NCBI GenBank assembly: GCA_021399445.1
Contig: JAJTUQ010000002.1
Coordinates: 6,944,001-7,008,000, forward strand
Source of the DNA: Xylogone sp. PMI_703
Taxonomy: Eukaryota > Ascomycota > Leotiomycetes
DNA length: 64,000 nt
Reading direction: 5' to 3'
Shown one piece after another: positions 1 through 12,671 of the stretch. The notes below the pieces were generated by a model. The model saw only the letters and a list, made by a program, of their open reading frames with translations. It was not told the origin of the DNA and did no database searches. The translations under genes and the position numbers were made by a program. Position 1 is the first letter of the stretch; each line of letters opens with the position of its first letter.

Positions 1-163
1 TGCCCAAAGAACTGGAATGCGTCAATGACTATCACCGATGAAACAGCTCTCCACAGCAATGGCAGGGTATCCGGAGATGCAGTCTATCCATGAGTAGCCA
101 CAAGATCGGTCTCGTTACGAATCTACAGAAAACGTCTTGACTTGGTCTAATATGAAGCCACGC

Positions 164-1327
164 TTAGAACCCTCGCTTGACTTTTGGAGCATATTCCTCT
201 TCCAAGAATGCAATATCCTCCTGCGTTAACCCGCCATTACTAGCAAACTTGACACTGGCTACTGCTTGATCAATTCTCTCGGTAGTTGACAGTCCAATTA
301 TTGGATATGTATTCTTTGCTAGGCACCAAGCCGTAGCAATAGTTGTCATTGACACTCCCTTCTTCTTCGCGAGTTCCTCGACACGGTTAATAATCTTCTC
401 GTCTATGTCGGCTTCTCGCGATCTAACTAGAGATTGGAGGACTTTGTCGGTCTGTTCACGCAGTGTGTCCCGAGAATTAAATGGCCGTGCGAGAGCACCA
501 CGTGCGATAGGAGACCATGGAATTAAACCAATTCCTGCATCGTGGCAATATGGGATCATTTCCCGTTCTAAGAAGAGGCATTAAAATCTTGCTCTGTACA
601 TGAAGCGAAGTTATCTGTAACTCACCTTCCTCTCTATACAGAAGGTTATAATAGTTCTGCATGCTGATAAACTTGTGCCAACCGTGCTTTTCTGCAACGT
701 TTTGCAGAGCTTGGAATTGCCAAGCAGCCATCTGAAAAGTCACTATTAGGATATTGTCTTTATGCCCTTGAATTGTTCTTCAAAACTCACACTGCTCGCA
801 CCGATGTACCTGACTTTTCCGCTCTCCACTACATCGTTCAATGCTTTCATAATTTCCTCCCTCGGAGTGTCGTCCAACCGGTGGATCTGGAGGACATCAA
901 TATAAGTACCAAGTCTCTCCACGCTGTGTTCCACAGCATCAAAGATGTGCTTTCTGCTCAACCCAGTTCGATTGACCATTTCACCGTCGTTAGTGGAGTT
1001 GACTGGCATCTGGGTACCATCGTCCGAGACGCCAAAATAGCATTTGCTCAGAATCACGACGCGATGCCGTGGAATATTATATTTCTTGAGTGCCTTTCCG
1101 ATTATCTTCTCAGAGAGACCGTTGGAATACACATCGGCAGTGTCCCAGGTGTTGAGTCCGACATCATAGGCGTGTTTGAGGAGGGGTAAGGCTTGTTCTT
1201 CGTCGAGGACCCAATCTTGCCATTTGGACGTCCCATAGGACATGGCTCCCAAGATCACTTTACTAACCTTCAGACCAGACTTTCCAAGGTTAGTGTATTC
1301 CATCTTCGGTGCGGCCTCGGAAGACAT
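164..1327 (-). CDS. Aldo/keto reductase, 348 aa, three exons
   Basis: NADPH-dependent oxidoreductase of the aldo/keto reductase superfamily, nearest to the fungal aryl-alcohol dehydrogenase/YakC-like group; the substrate cannot be read from sequence. Exons 1327-791, 731-626 and 567-164 join in frame (donors GTGAGT twice, acceptors AG). The N-terminus has the barrel opening [17 protein letters not shown]. Asp and Tyr of the active site lie in [10 protein letters not shown], the Lys in VVILSKC and the His in LQIHRLD. The C-terminal half carries the cofactor-contacting SPIARG and GLSTTERI segments. The family's usual length is about 330-350 aa, so the model is complete. The ATG at 1327 is the first in frame. 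No neighbouring gene suggests a pathway. Confidence 0.9.
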
Positions 1328-2241
1328 TTTCGTTTGTAGAGTAAATGCGCTGAGCTTAGGGTGAAGCGTGGAAAGAAGTCTGCGACTTAGAGAGCAAATT
1401 GTGAATTGGCTACAAGTGGTGTTAGCCCTTAGCGGATGCCACTTCTCCTCAGTTTACTCTAGTTCAGAGAGATTGGAGAGGTTAAGATCTGGGTTGCAGA
1501 CGTTAATTTATATCTTCTACGGAGCGCCTCGGAAAGATCGCGGTCCAGTGAAAGATAGGTTGTATTACATCATCACCAACTGAAACCACCACTCGACTTA
1601 CTGATTTCGTGTATTGAGGCGTATTCATATGATTATTCTGCAGAGACCACATATAAAAGTGGAGACTTTCGAGTTACTGCAATATGTAATTGACTCCTTC
1701 AGAATGATTCATTCCTTATATTCAGTGGAGATAACTATCGGATTAAGGACTTAAAACCTCATACATCCGTGTCCATACCCTCACCATTTCGCCAAGATTA
1801 ATCTGTGAAATCTGAAGATCGAGGATAGGATATTGAAGCGTCCTTGGTTTTGACTCACAAACGCCGAATATTCGAAGAGACCACTTATCTCCGAAGGCTC
1901 AATGTCACTACAGCTGCGGGGTTTGCCAAAAACAGAACTCAAGAAAGTTGACCTTTCCATGCCAGGAAAACGAACTTTCAGAAGAAATGATAGGAGGGAT
2001 CTCCACTATGATACAGACGTTGTCATACAGGGAGGTTAGTTATGTAAGCTCAACTGCATTTATGTTTCCAGACGATGGACATCTACAACTCGCTTTCACA
2101 TAATCTCTCGAATTTAAACCATTAACAACAACTCGTAAACACATGCATAGAAATAATGAAATATATCTATAATCGTTACAAATATCGTTAATAAGATGGG
2201 TATATACACATAACAGTTCGTCAGGAAATTCATTGCTGCTT
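1328..2241. other. Intergenic stretch
   Basis: This holds the 5' flank of the aldo/keto reductase and the 3' flank of the 528-residue protein gene. The small open frames here have no recognisable protein features, and I see no repeat or RNA gene. Confidence 0.5.
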
Positions 2242-3955
2242 TTACTTCTCCTTTTGAGCCTTCTTGGCCTCCTCAATCTGTTTTTTAGCCTCTTCCACCT
2301 CCTCCGGGGTGGGCATATTGACAACCATCAGGTACAAGACATCTTCTTGCAGGATTCTCTTTTTAGGCACAGGCTTGATACCTTGCGCTCGCTTTTCTGC
2401 TTCTTTTCGCTGTGCCTTCTCCCATCTGCGACGAGCTCCCAGCCTGTTATACAATGGTCAAAATACTGGAGCTTTCCAAGGAGAGAAGGATATTCTCTAA
2501 CTTACGGTGTAGCTTTGTATCTGCCACCTGTCAGAAGAGTAAACAAATGAGTGTTCACTGCGTTATTTGGGTCGGCAAATCGAGATCTAAACTCAGGAGA
2601 GATTGGTTCAACTTGTTTGGCTAAGATGCTATCTGGATTTTGTGTAGCCTGTAATACCGTTAGTGATGTCATTCTGTATATATTTAATGCAGTATACTAG
2701 TTAGGGGACTCACATAAACAGCTCTTGCTCGACGATCAAAGTAGTTAGAGACGTATTTAGAGGCACTCTTCGACTTGTTCACGAGAGAACTAGCCACTCC
2801 TGAACTTGAATCACCTTCCTTCTCGGCCAGGGCGTCTAGAGCCGGAAAGACCAAAGGAGCACATTCAACGGGCATTTCTGATTCGTGAGTCTGACCACTT
2901 GCAATACGAAGTTTCCTAGTCTTGAGGTCGCTCATCTTCTCTTTCATTTCATCTGTCCACGTGGCCTTCTCCTGCTCACTGGCATCCTCATCACCCTTCT
3001 GTTCTGTATCCATATGGCTATTTCCGAACTTTGCAACAGCAGTAGCTCCCAAATCAATCGACTTAGTTCCAATATCATCTCCAGCCTCGCCAGGTTTATA
3101 AGTGACAACCATTACATATAAACCTCTAGGAATGAATATCTCCTTGTTAGCCTGGTCAAGGAACTTGTTGAGCCTATATCTCTCCTGAACTTCTTGACCT
3201 ATCATCGCTGCAACCTGGACCGCCTGGACGCCAAGAGCGACGAGGAGGTCAGGATAAGCACCAGCGATGGCAGTAGCAATCATGATGACATCGAAGATAG
3301 GACTGGCCTGAGCTGCCTTGTGGAAAGATTTGAGGAAACTGAGGAACATAGTTTGGTCTATACCGGAATCCTGGAGAATTGGAGCATAGGCTCGTACGAA
3401 GCCACGGGTCTTGGTACTAGGACGTCGCTGTGGAAGAATAACTGGATATGGGAGTCTTGGGTTCGTCTTTTCCGGCGCAATTTTGACTGCTTTAATTTCA
3501 TTCACTAATGTTTCCACTGATTCAGCTTCGACTTTCTCGTCTGGCCGATTTCCCTTGCTTTCGCTTTCTTCTATAGCTTCATCGAGTGCCCAGTCTTCTT
3601 CATCGCCTCCACTTTCAGTGCCCTCAAGGTCGGCATCCTTGCTGCCTTCAGGAACCAGTTCGTGCGTAGGTTCTTTGCCTTCTGCATCCACAGCTTGACC
3701 AGTCGCTATGAGCTCGGCAGCTTGTTCAGGTGAGACAGTGACATACGCCGATTGTCGTTTTGATGCATCAGCTCTATTAGATTCCGCAGCTCGCTGCTTA
3801 TCTCGATGGTCATGTATAGCTTCACTAACAAGACCAATTGGTGTTGTAATAAGCCTAACTGTTGCGCCGACTATTTTCTGTGGTAGGGTTTTGTGAGCAA
3901 ATGCGTTGCGATTGTAGCCGTACTTAGGGTCGTAGCCAGCTTCGTAGTCAGCCAT
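2242..3955 (-). CDS. Conserved-looking protein of unknown function, 528 aa
   Basis: I do not recognise the family. Exons 3955-2714, 2648-2506 and 2443-2242 join in frame. The N-terminus is Tyr/Gly-rich (ADYEAGYDPKYGYNR). Residues of about 75-150 are acidic and Ser/Glu-rich, so probably disordered. A central helical, hydrophobic part contains PIFDVIMIATAIAGAYPDLL and then GLYVMVVTYKPG. The last exon is strongly charged (ARRRWEKAQRKEAEKRAQG) and ends in a Glu/Lys coiled-coil-like tail; it also holds a second short motif, LYLMVVNMP, that resembles the earlier LYVMVV. The two LYxMVV strands may be a duplicated structural element. There is no signal peptide and no catalytic motif. Codon use and clean splice phases argue that this is a real gene. 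Function is unassigned. Confidence 0.8.
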
Positions 3956-4542
3956 GCTTGTGGGGTATACGAGATTATATGAAACGAAACTTGGCAGATA
4001 GAGAAGTATAATTATAGTTAATTAGAACGATAATTGATAATTATCTAATGGGGAAAGCCTTGCAACTACTATAGGAAGTCTTCACTCAAACCAAAGTATC
4101 TTGAAAAAGAGGTCTTAACTGCTTTATAGTTATGATCGAATTCTCCTCGGAACGCTTTCCTTATCGAGTACTGCACTGCGACATGAGCATAAATGTGTAT
4201 AAGAGAGGCCTGATATTAAGCACTCTATTAGCCTCTAACCTTCGCTGGTGCAGCATGATGGCGCAGTCCAATAGCGACTACACTATCCGCCACAGGGCGT
4301 ACCTATAGCTTCCTGTGCCACACAATACAACGCATCCAACAGGATTCAGGAATTGACTAAGCTTTTAATCCAGTATTCTAAGCAATTCCATCACACACTT
4401 TGCTTATATTATTGGCATACCGTCGCGAGTATGCGTAGAGCTTGAATGGGTTATAGTGATTCGAGATAAGCTACTCAGTGAAGTGACAACTTCCAATTCC
4501 GCCTCTATGGAGCAGATCTGAAAGTGTACTAATGGATCAAAT
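3956..4542. other. Intergenic stretch
   Basis: AT-rich spacer containing the promoter side of the 528-residue protein gene and the 3' flank of the methyltransferase gene. Nothing else is evident. Confidence 0.5.
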
Positions 4543-5474
4543 CTAAGCCTCCAGCTTGATGAACCGTCCCCAAACTCTTGGCATCAAATGCCAGGGCTGG
4601 TTATCGTCGTGACCCAGTTCCGCGACTTCCCAATTTCCTGCTGTTGTGATCGCCTTCTCAACGTTGCGGCCCAGGCGACACCCACCGATGACTGGGGTCC
4701 ATATCAAGTTCCAGCATCCTTCATAATTAGCCTACATGGACTTTTGAATCCAGCGGTATATTCGGCTTACTTTGAATAAATCTTGTCAGCCTGTCGTTGC
4801 TTGCCTGGTGTTCCCAGAATAACAATTGTCCACCTGGTTTCAACAATTGATGGATTTGCTTTGCAGCTGCATTCATATCCGAAACAGAGCAAAGCACCTG
4901 CATACATACAATACTATCAATGCTCCCAGCTTTAATACCCCAGGAATTCAAAGCCTCGTGATTTTCCAGGCCGGCATTCATTGGAATATAAATATCGCTG
5001 AGGCCATGCTTTTCAATCACTTCATTGCGTAGCAAGTTAAATAACTGCTCATTGGGCTCGATGCCGTAAATGCAAGAAATGACCTTTGCGTTGAATCTAG
5101 GAAATTGATTTCCTGAACCAGGACCAAGCTCAAGGACTTTACCGTTTGCCAGTCCTACCAGTCGCGGCACTGGTGTCCACGCTGCTTCAAAGCCTGCAAA
5201 ATGATGACCTGATGATAGCATCAGTTATGCGATACAACCCCTTACATTCAAAGGAACCTTTGAAGACAAACCTAGAGTAGAGTACCATGTGGCGAATGTG
5301 CGGTTTCTAAGGCCACGCAGACCAGCTGAGAGATTCTGGAGCAGATCTAGGTGTGTTTCATCAGCATTACTAGCTTAGCAGGCTTCTTGTTACTTACTTA
5401 CACCAGTAAGCATATGATAGTGGTTGCCATGGCTCGATATAAGCATTCCAACGCGCTTTCATGTTCCAAGACAT
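4543..5474 (-). CDS. METTL7-like SAM-dependent methyltransferase, 253 aa, four exons
   Basis: Class I methyltransferase (Methyltransf_11 type). Exons 5474-5402, 5346-5272, 5208-4771 and 4718-4543 join in frame. SAM motif I is VLELGPGSGNQFPRF; motif II/post-I is YGIEPNEQL; the acidic loop is GSIDSIVCMQVLCSV, followed by KPGGQLLFWEH. The last exon (WNLIWTPVIGGCRLGRN) matches the C-terminal part typical of METTL7/AAM-B-like proteins, which act on thiol or lipid substrates at membranes. The short N-terminal exon 1 is Trp-rich and may contact membrane. Exon 3 has two usable acceptors 15 nt apart, which would include or drop five residues (HHFAG region). The substrate is unknown, and nothing in the neighbourhood indicates a pathway. 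Confidence 0.82.
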
Positions 5475-6310
5475 TTTAGCTATATCATGTACTGTCAGGA
5501 GTCAAGTCAAAGAAAGGATGAGAAGGAAAGAGGGTTCCTGATCTGATCTCCAACTATAATCCGACTTTACGTGTGCGATAATTGGTTCGCGCATCGAACA
5601 AAGACGCTTCAGCAGGGATAGGTCACATAACCTGCAGGTGATGACAGCTCTATAGCTGCAAGGCAGTTATGTTCGTCACCAACAACTAGTGATTACCAGC
5701 ATAAGCATGAAATACAGTTGTTTTTAATGATTTAGGAGTAGATAGTCGCCGAACTATTATTAGGTGTATTCTTGGTTTAAGGCGGGGGTATGTTGGTTGG
5801 GGCTTCTCTTGCGAAGTATTCGTCATATTCGAACGAAATTTCGAATGATTTATTTCAGCTTTTACAGGTAGTCTCTAGGATCTTATCTTTCCTGTCATGT
5901 AATTACTCGTATACTGTTCTGTTTGACCATGCATGAGGATAAAGGTGGCTCAAGGCTCCCCTCCACTAGTGCCTTGTGCAGTCAAACTAGTGAAAGTTGA
6001 AGAGTCGAAGTTCCCATCTTTTCGAAGCGCCTTAATCTTCGGAATGCCTGCATTACTTGACACAAGGTGGTGCATACATCACCTGCAGTTATTGTTCTAA
6101 ATTTGTGGTTCACGATGCCCTGAGCTCTTGGCAAAATATAAGCCTTAAGCGCTATACTACAAGCACCTATCATCGCAAGTACGACTTGAGCAATCTCAGG
6201 GTTCGAAATTTACACGGCAGCTATATATGGCGGTTATCAAATCAACTCTTAAGGCTAAATAACCTATCCTCATCATGGTTCTCTTATTTCACTAAGGCCT
6301 TGACGCATCC
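5475..6310. other. Intergenic stretch
   Basis: This lies between the methyltransferase start and the 3' end of the Dal5-like permease. It contains one clear AT-rich inverted repeat (5827-5846); otherwise nothing recognisable. Confidence 0.5.
5827..5846. repeat. Short perfect inverted repeat
   Basis: The arms ATTCGAA and TTCGAAT are perfectly complementary and are separated by CGAAAT. It could be a protein-binding palindrome or part of a terminator hairpin; I cannot tell which. Confidence 0.4.
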
Positions 6311-8128
6311 TTACAAATGGTACACAAAGCGCAAGTCCTGTCTGTCGGTAATATCAGAATTGACTTCCACACCAATATGATCACGGGGCTTGCCCGTGTC
6401 ATCTGCAACACCAGCCCCACTTTCGATCTGTGCCACCATTTCCGCACGCTTCTTATTCTCACGCTTCAAATAAAAGTAGTGAGTTGCATATGTGATGAGC
6501 AGGAGACCCCAGCTTACAATGCTGGAGATGCAGCCCTTGGTATATCTACGGACAAAGTTAGTACTAAACACAGGAGCTATAAGCGGGAAAGGTGATATTA
6601 CCGTGGAGCATCCTGTGCCTGCCAAAGCTGCGGCCCAATGATACATCCAGTGGTGTATCCAATAAAGAACATGTTGCTGACAATGGATTTTTTTGTGTTC
6701 CCCTTAACATTGGACGCGATCATACTAGTGCTAATGATCATAAGAGAACTTGTGCATGCAGCCAGCCATGTCGAAACTACAATTCCCCATTTATCAGACT
6801 TGGGAAGGCAAAGCATGGTAATGCTGCCAACAAGAGGCACCAGTGTCATCAAGAATCCCCACCAGGACCGTAGATCTTTTGTCCACCGGATACCCAAAGC
6901 GGAAATCCAAACGGCAATGATTTGAATGGCACCCGAAGGGAGACCCACAAGCATAGTCATGAACTTGTTGAATCCAAAACCACTAATGACAAGAGACGAG
7001 AACTATTTCAATGTTAGATAAGTCAATGGCATACGGTTTTCCCCTGTGAACTGGAGGCTTTACCTTTAGAATTGGCGATGGGATGCAAATAAAGAGAGCA
7101 AAGAGGAAGTACATCCACGAATGCGGGTCAGTAAGTGCTTCCTTGACTTGATCAAAGTTAAACTCCGATCTGTCACGGGTGGCACGATCTAGAGCCAGAC
7201 GCTCAGTGGCAACCCTTCTCTCATCTTCCGTCAAGAACCAAGCAACAGTGGTGTCGAGAGGCATGACAAAGATGAAGAGAAGGCCATTAAGAAGTGTAAC
7301 ACCGCCGCAAATCAGGAACATTGCTCGCCAATTTGCAATCGCCAGATGGTGAGCTCCTCCGACAAGATACATCAGAATTGCACCACAGATAGTGGCCAAC
7401 CCTCCAGAGGTGGTCCACCAGCTAATGAATATTATTAGCACTAGCAAAGTTAAATATTGTTGAAGGAAACTTACGCGACTCTGATAGGATGTTCTCTCCT
7501 CTTGTACCAATTACTGGTAATGACGACGAACCCTGGTGATACAGCTCCCTCACAAAACCCAAGAAAGAACCTTGCAGTACCAATTCCTGCGAAATTCTGC
7601 GTCGCAGCAAAGCACATCTCGCAGACACCCCAGAAGAAGCTTTTAGCAAGTATAAAGTCAGCCTCATGTTCATCAATGGTCCATCACACTTGCAGTGGAA
7701 GCCTAGTTATACATACACAGTAATTCCAACCACTCTCACGACGTTGTAACGGCTTATGAAGTAGGCAGAAAGGAAGGTCCCAGCCATCTGTCCAAAGTAG
7801 AATAAGGTGACGACCCAGGAAAAGTCAAGGCCGGAAAGGTTCAAGTCCTTATTCATGTTAAAAACAGTGGCATAGTTGATAGACTGCTTGTCAAGATCTG
7901 TACACCAGGGTGATGAATTAGCTGGTGCCTCCAGAAATGATTCACATTGACCGGATTCCTACATTGAAAGAAGAGCACAATCATCATGATTGGCATGACC
8001 ACGCGATCGATCTTCCATAGCACTCTTCGATCCTCCTCTGGATCAATAAAGTACTCGACAGCAGCCTCGAGGGCTATGACTTCTGCCTCAGCCGGAGGCT
8101 TGCTCTCCTCAATTTTCGAGTCATCCAT
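6311..8128 (-). CDS. MFS permease, anion:cation symporter (Dal5/TNA1-like), 501 aa, six exons
   Basis: Plasma-membrane transporter of the allantoate/nicotinate permease family, normally importing organic anions such as carboxylates or vitamins. Exons 8128-7963, 7897-7717, 7639-7475, 7421-7064, 7002-6602 and 6545-6311 keep frame throughout. The N-terminus carries DPEEDRRVLWKIDRVVMPIM, the hallmark lead into TM1. It is followed by QYLDKQSINYATVF and GLDFSWVVTLFYFGQM (TM2). Middle segments include FFLGFCEGAVSPGF and SNWYKRREHPIRV. The C-terminus ends DITDRQDLRFVYHL, very like the usual family tail DxTDxxNxxFRY. About 12 membrane segments are visible. Length and ends are normal. The substrate is not predictable. 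Confidence 0.9.
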
Positions 8129-9044
8129 GTTGTGTAACTATGGTGAAGTTCAATTCAACTGAACAGGTCCGGTCTGGAATGAGCCAGGAGGGGGTCATGC
8201 AATGCAAGATGTCTCGTTCACCGACAGAGCATGGGCGGTACCTGGGATCTTCTATAAGAGCCCCCTCTCTATCTCCCCATAGACCCGGGGCGCATCCTTC
8301 CCCATCTTTGTTATCTCCAACACAAGACGCTATGGCATGTTACGTATTCTGTACCTTCCCCAACGGGCAGCGATATCAACAAGCAAGATTCCAGCATGCT
8401 GGCCGCCGGCTACCGGTATCATGCCGTCGAGTTGAACAAGAGCAACGCGAGTGACGCGGGTCATTGGTGGGATGGTGTAAGGTGGCAGGGTCATATCCCA
8501 TTCTTCAACAGATCATCGCAGCCAAGCGCAACGGCATAAAGTTGGCCACCAATGTTATCTAAAGGTTCAACTCGCTAGGCTAGCTGTTAGAAGACAGAGG
8601 TGATGGGATTCGACCATTTTGATTTATGGTTAAGTAAGAGTATCGGAATGCAGCCGGATGAATATACGGACGACATCCTTCGAAGATATGAACAAGCTAG
8701 ACCAATCGCATCATATGCGAGGAATTCCTTAGTTCTATCATGTCAGTCAAAAGTATAAGGCCTTGAAAAGTTTCCAAGATAATTAAATCTAGGTGGAAAC
8801 TAGATATTATAGTATTTAATAGTCTGAAACCACTGTGGCTATTATCCAAAAGTAGACCTGCCTAACAACAGCTAGTTGAGCATAGCACATGGTGGTCATC
8901 AGCCAGCCCCGTCAAATTCTATTTAATTACCATAAGTTTCTATTATCTAATAAGCGTTATCTATATGCAACTTTTATGATTACTATTCTATCCTCATTAC
9001 CGTGTATCCTTTTTGGAGAAAGTATTTAATCCCATCTAGTGGAT
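8129..9044. other. Intergenic stretch between two MFS genes
   Basis: This is the 5' flank of the Dal5-like permease and the 3' flank of the next MFS gene. The half near 8200-8500 is GC-richer and the rest AT-rich. No convincing gene is present. Confidence 0.5.
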
Positions 9045-10670
9045 CTATCGATCCGAAGGCGCAAACTTCGACATCATTCGTAGCTTTTTGCCATACTTCA
9101 TGAAGACAAAGGGCATTGGCAATGCTAATACTGCAAGTGAGCCTAAAATGGACATTGCATGAGCAACGCCCAGATTGTGAAACATAGGGTTGGCAACCAG
9201 TGGGAACGCCGCACCAAGTAGACTTCGCAAGAAGGTATTGGCAGCCGTGGCACTGGCGGCGTAGAGCCCATATGAATCAACGAGAAAGTTGATGCACTGC
9301 TGGAACGTGACACTGAACCCGCAACCAATAAACGCGGCGGCAATGACGGGGATGATCCAGTGATGGTCTGGAGAAGCTGTCCAACCGAACAACCAAAGCC
9401 CCGTGGTGAAACAGACACTACCAATTGCCATGGGGGGAAGGCGCGCTTCAGGGACTGGTTTGCCGTCCGCAGCCTCGCATTTCCGTATATAATATGGCTG
9501 ATTGCCAATGTTGATGCCGACTGCAAATATGACGCCTACGAAGAGTGCCAGGAAAGGGAGGGTAGATACTACAGGACCCCAGCCCCGGATATCAGCGAAG
9601 ACGTAAGGGAAGACCTCTAGAGTGAGATAGAGAAGAGCGTAGACAAACGAGGCATAGAGGGCAATGCACGTAACAATTGGCTCCGTAAAGAGGAATCGTA
9701 AGGGCCTGGCAAGCTGCTTTGTGAGGATAGATTTAAAATCCAGCTTGAGTCTCTCATGGGGGTGATAGAGGTCGTTATTTCCCGTCTCAGCCCTCAATCT
9801 CCGTGCTTTCCACTTCAGCAGGACGGGAGAGTATAATTCTGGAAGGCCAAAGTACGACAAAAAAACCACGGCAAAGACGAATATTGCCTCAATGTACTCA
9901 GTCCAGCGCCATCCAAGACGAGAATTTGTCAGTGCCGCGCCAATAGTAGGACCCAGCGTTGGGCCACCTACAACGGCCAGGCCATAAAACGCAACAGCAG
10001 TGCCGCGATGCTGAGGCCGCCAGATGTCACTGAGAGCAGCAGTAACATTACTTACGGGCGCAGAGCCAAAGATGCCTGAAAAGAATCGCGTGACGAAGAT
10101 GGAGGTAGCGTTCTTGCTTGTTGCAGTGCCTATGGAAAAGAGGGCCATGATGAACATTGCAGGAAGCATGCTCACTCGACGGCCCCAAATCTCGGAGATC
10201 GGGGCCCAGAGAACGGGACCAAAGGCGAAGCCGACACTATATAGCAACTTTAGCGTTTGTATTTCCAAAAGATTACAAGCCTCCCTTTAGAATTCTGGGA
10301 CTGGAGGTTCCTTTATCGACAAGGCTATCATGGAATGCTGGGAGACCTACACATAAAGCGAAACCGCTAATACCGACACTTCCTTACTCACGCCCATTTC
10401 TGGTCCAAACACGCGCTCGGCTGGGGAAATAATACTCGAGCCAAGACTTGCTGCTACCGCAAGCAGTGCGAGTTGAACTGTAATGAAAATCTTCCGAGCA
10501 AAGGGCCATTCTTTGGGGTTGTCCTTGTCGTGTTCATCCCAGTCCACGATATTTGGATCGACTTCAGTTTCCTTCTCGCCATTTAGCTGTGCTGATTGTG
10601 CCGCCGCAGGGACTTGTAATGGCGGCTGCTCCTCGTCGGGCGACGAGAGGGAGGACTTTTCGGATATCAT
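9045..10670 (-). CDS. MFS multidrug/polyamine-type transporter (DHA1), 503 aa
   Basis: Efflux permease of the fungal DHA1 drug:H+ antiporter group. Exons 10670-10351 and 10236-9045 join in frame (donor GTAGGT, acceptor TATAG). The N-terminal linker has the family signature VDWDEHDKDNPKEWP. TM1 starts KIFITVQLALLA. Motif A-like residues lie in WAPISEIWGRRVSM, and motif C-like residues in GLAVVGGPTLGPTIG. A long central loop (KARRLRAETGNN) is followed by six more membrane segments ending PMPFVFMKYGKKLR. I chose the ATG at 10670; an in-frame ATG at 10796 would add 42 residues that do not look like the family. It may export a metabolite, possibly of the terpenoid cluster that starts about 5 kb away, but the 2-kb gap makes that uncertain. 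Confidence 0.88.
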
Positions 10671-12671
10671 AATCGCTCCAACAGTTGCATGAGCAGAATT
10701 GACCGCAGATAATCCAATATTAACGGTCGTCTCTCGCTCCCAGAACCTCTTCCTCGTGCTGAAATAAACAAATTCGGGGTGGGGCACGGCCTCCAATAGC
10801 TGAACGGCCCAGGAATGAAGAATTACAGGGTCCTTCTCAGTTCACCGTCCTTCAGGCAGCTTCAAAGACCGAGCCGCCTGCGCTGCTTCTCTGCGCTTCA
10901 ACCGACTCCCGATAGAAGCCTGCGATCACAGGCTGTCTCTGCTGGGCGAAACATCTTTTTTTTCTTTCTTGAAGTGGTTGAGAGGCATGAATGTTGACAT
11001 TCAAGCAGTGGCGCTTGTCTCTGTCGGGAAAGGACCCGCGGATGGCGATCCCGAACGGCTAAGTCGGCAGTTGTCCAAAGGGCAAAGCTTAGGGGGCGAG
11101 ATGCGTTAGCCCTCTTCAGCTTATTTTATTTCCGGGGCTATTCGGATTCGGATTTACAAGCTAGACAATACCACAGAAGACCATGGAGAGCAATATAACA
11201 TATCTGATCCGGTCAACAGCTCTCGTTTACACTATACAAGCTTGTTTATATGGAGTCATAGGCTTCTAGCTATTGGTTTATGGGAGAAACGAGGATACAT
11301 GCTTATCGATGACTCGGATCTCCAAGATTTCGCATTATATCCGGGAAGGGTGCATGCATCCGAGACTTCTAACCTATCACGTAACGACTTCGGGGACGTA
11401 AGAACAGGCCCTTGATGGTTGGCAACTGAAGATATAGCTGCAGCTAAGACCCTTTTCTATTGGCAGCTTGCCTAGTAGACTATTAGTTACCCGTTTTCCA
11501 TTCAGTCATACGCGGGTCAATTGATGTCTTTATTGTGTACTATAGATCTGCTTTCTTTAAGATCTCTGTGTTCAATCCACTAGTAGCCTACTTAAACCCG
11601 GAGCGTCTTGCTTGTTGATATTCCACCAGGTTTTGTTCCAACTTCGTTAGGCTAGTTTAGATTGAGGAAGTAAATTGCTACCAGGATGATATCGAATCTT
11701 TATATATCTCTACAGGCTCTCCACTCATAATTTGATGTATGACACCTCACGACTTATACCCGGCTCCATGATCAGCTTCGATACCAAAGAGTTAGCAGTA
11801 AGTAGAGATTTTCAATAGACAGACAAGAAGCTTATAAATCCGTGGGATCTAATAACATAGTTCAAGTGGTAGAAGGAGTAAATCATCCACGTCATGAAGT
11901 AACTTGTCTTCTATGCTACCCAAGAAGAACTATGGGCTGGAAAAGAGATGAATTTATCTGATTTAGCTAATAACAGGTCATTAGTTAACTACTATATTTT
12001 GTGATTAACTAACAAGCACTCGACTCTAGAGCACGCTGGTGTCTACAGTATCAATTGTGCTAAAAAGTTTAAATGGCTTTTCTTTCATTGAAACTATGAA
12101 CAGCCACTCATATCTCCTTAAGTGGAGAGATTCTCCATCCCTGAGCTCTGTAAATTCGGACTTTCGTAACAGACCTATATGTTAGGCATGTGCATGTCAA
12201 AATTACCTTCAATATGAAAGGATTGAATTTCTCCCAGAATAAGATGGAAGCAATATCCTTGACTTTCACATGAGTCGTGTTATAAATCTGCTTTTCTGAG
12301 ATTCAGTAATCATTGAGTCTATTTACATTCATTAGCTAGGACCAATTTATGTTGCATAGCTTGTAATTTTAATTGTGAAAGGCGAATAGGGTGCGAATGT
12401 CTCACGGTGACGTCCACAGCGGGTATTGCGGGGAATTTCTCCGACGAGGAGCGAGGCTTGCTGATTCATCGATTCGACTCAACCATATCATGCCACTTAC
12501 TCCAAATACATAATTAAGTTATAACATCGCCGGTGATCTTATAAATATAAGTGAATATTCTTAATATGTTTGAGCCTGTCTTTGCTTTTACCAGTCACTC
12601 CGCACGCAACAGAGATACATACTCAAGCACCAAGTATTGACTGAGAAAAACTCAGACTTCTATAAATCATC
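10671..12671. other. 2-kb intergenic stretch
   Basis: Upstream of both the MFS exporter (minus) and the nitronate monooxygenase (plus), so it must contain both promoters. A CRE-like GTGACGTC lies at 12407-12414. I see no gene; reading frames are short and featureless. Confidence 0.45.

Noticed and set aside
773..1189. 138-codon plus-strand frame
   Set aside because: Lies antisense within exon 1 of the aldo/keto reductase and has no protein features of its own.
8590..8640. tRNA-like B-box string near GATGGGATTCGACCATTT
   Set aside because: The box is imperfect and no matching A box or acceptor stem could be found at the right spacing.
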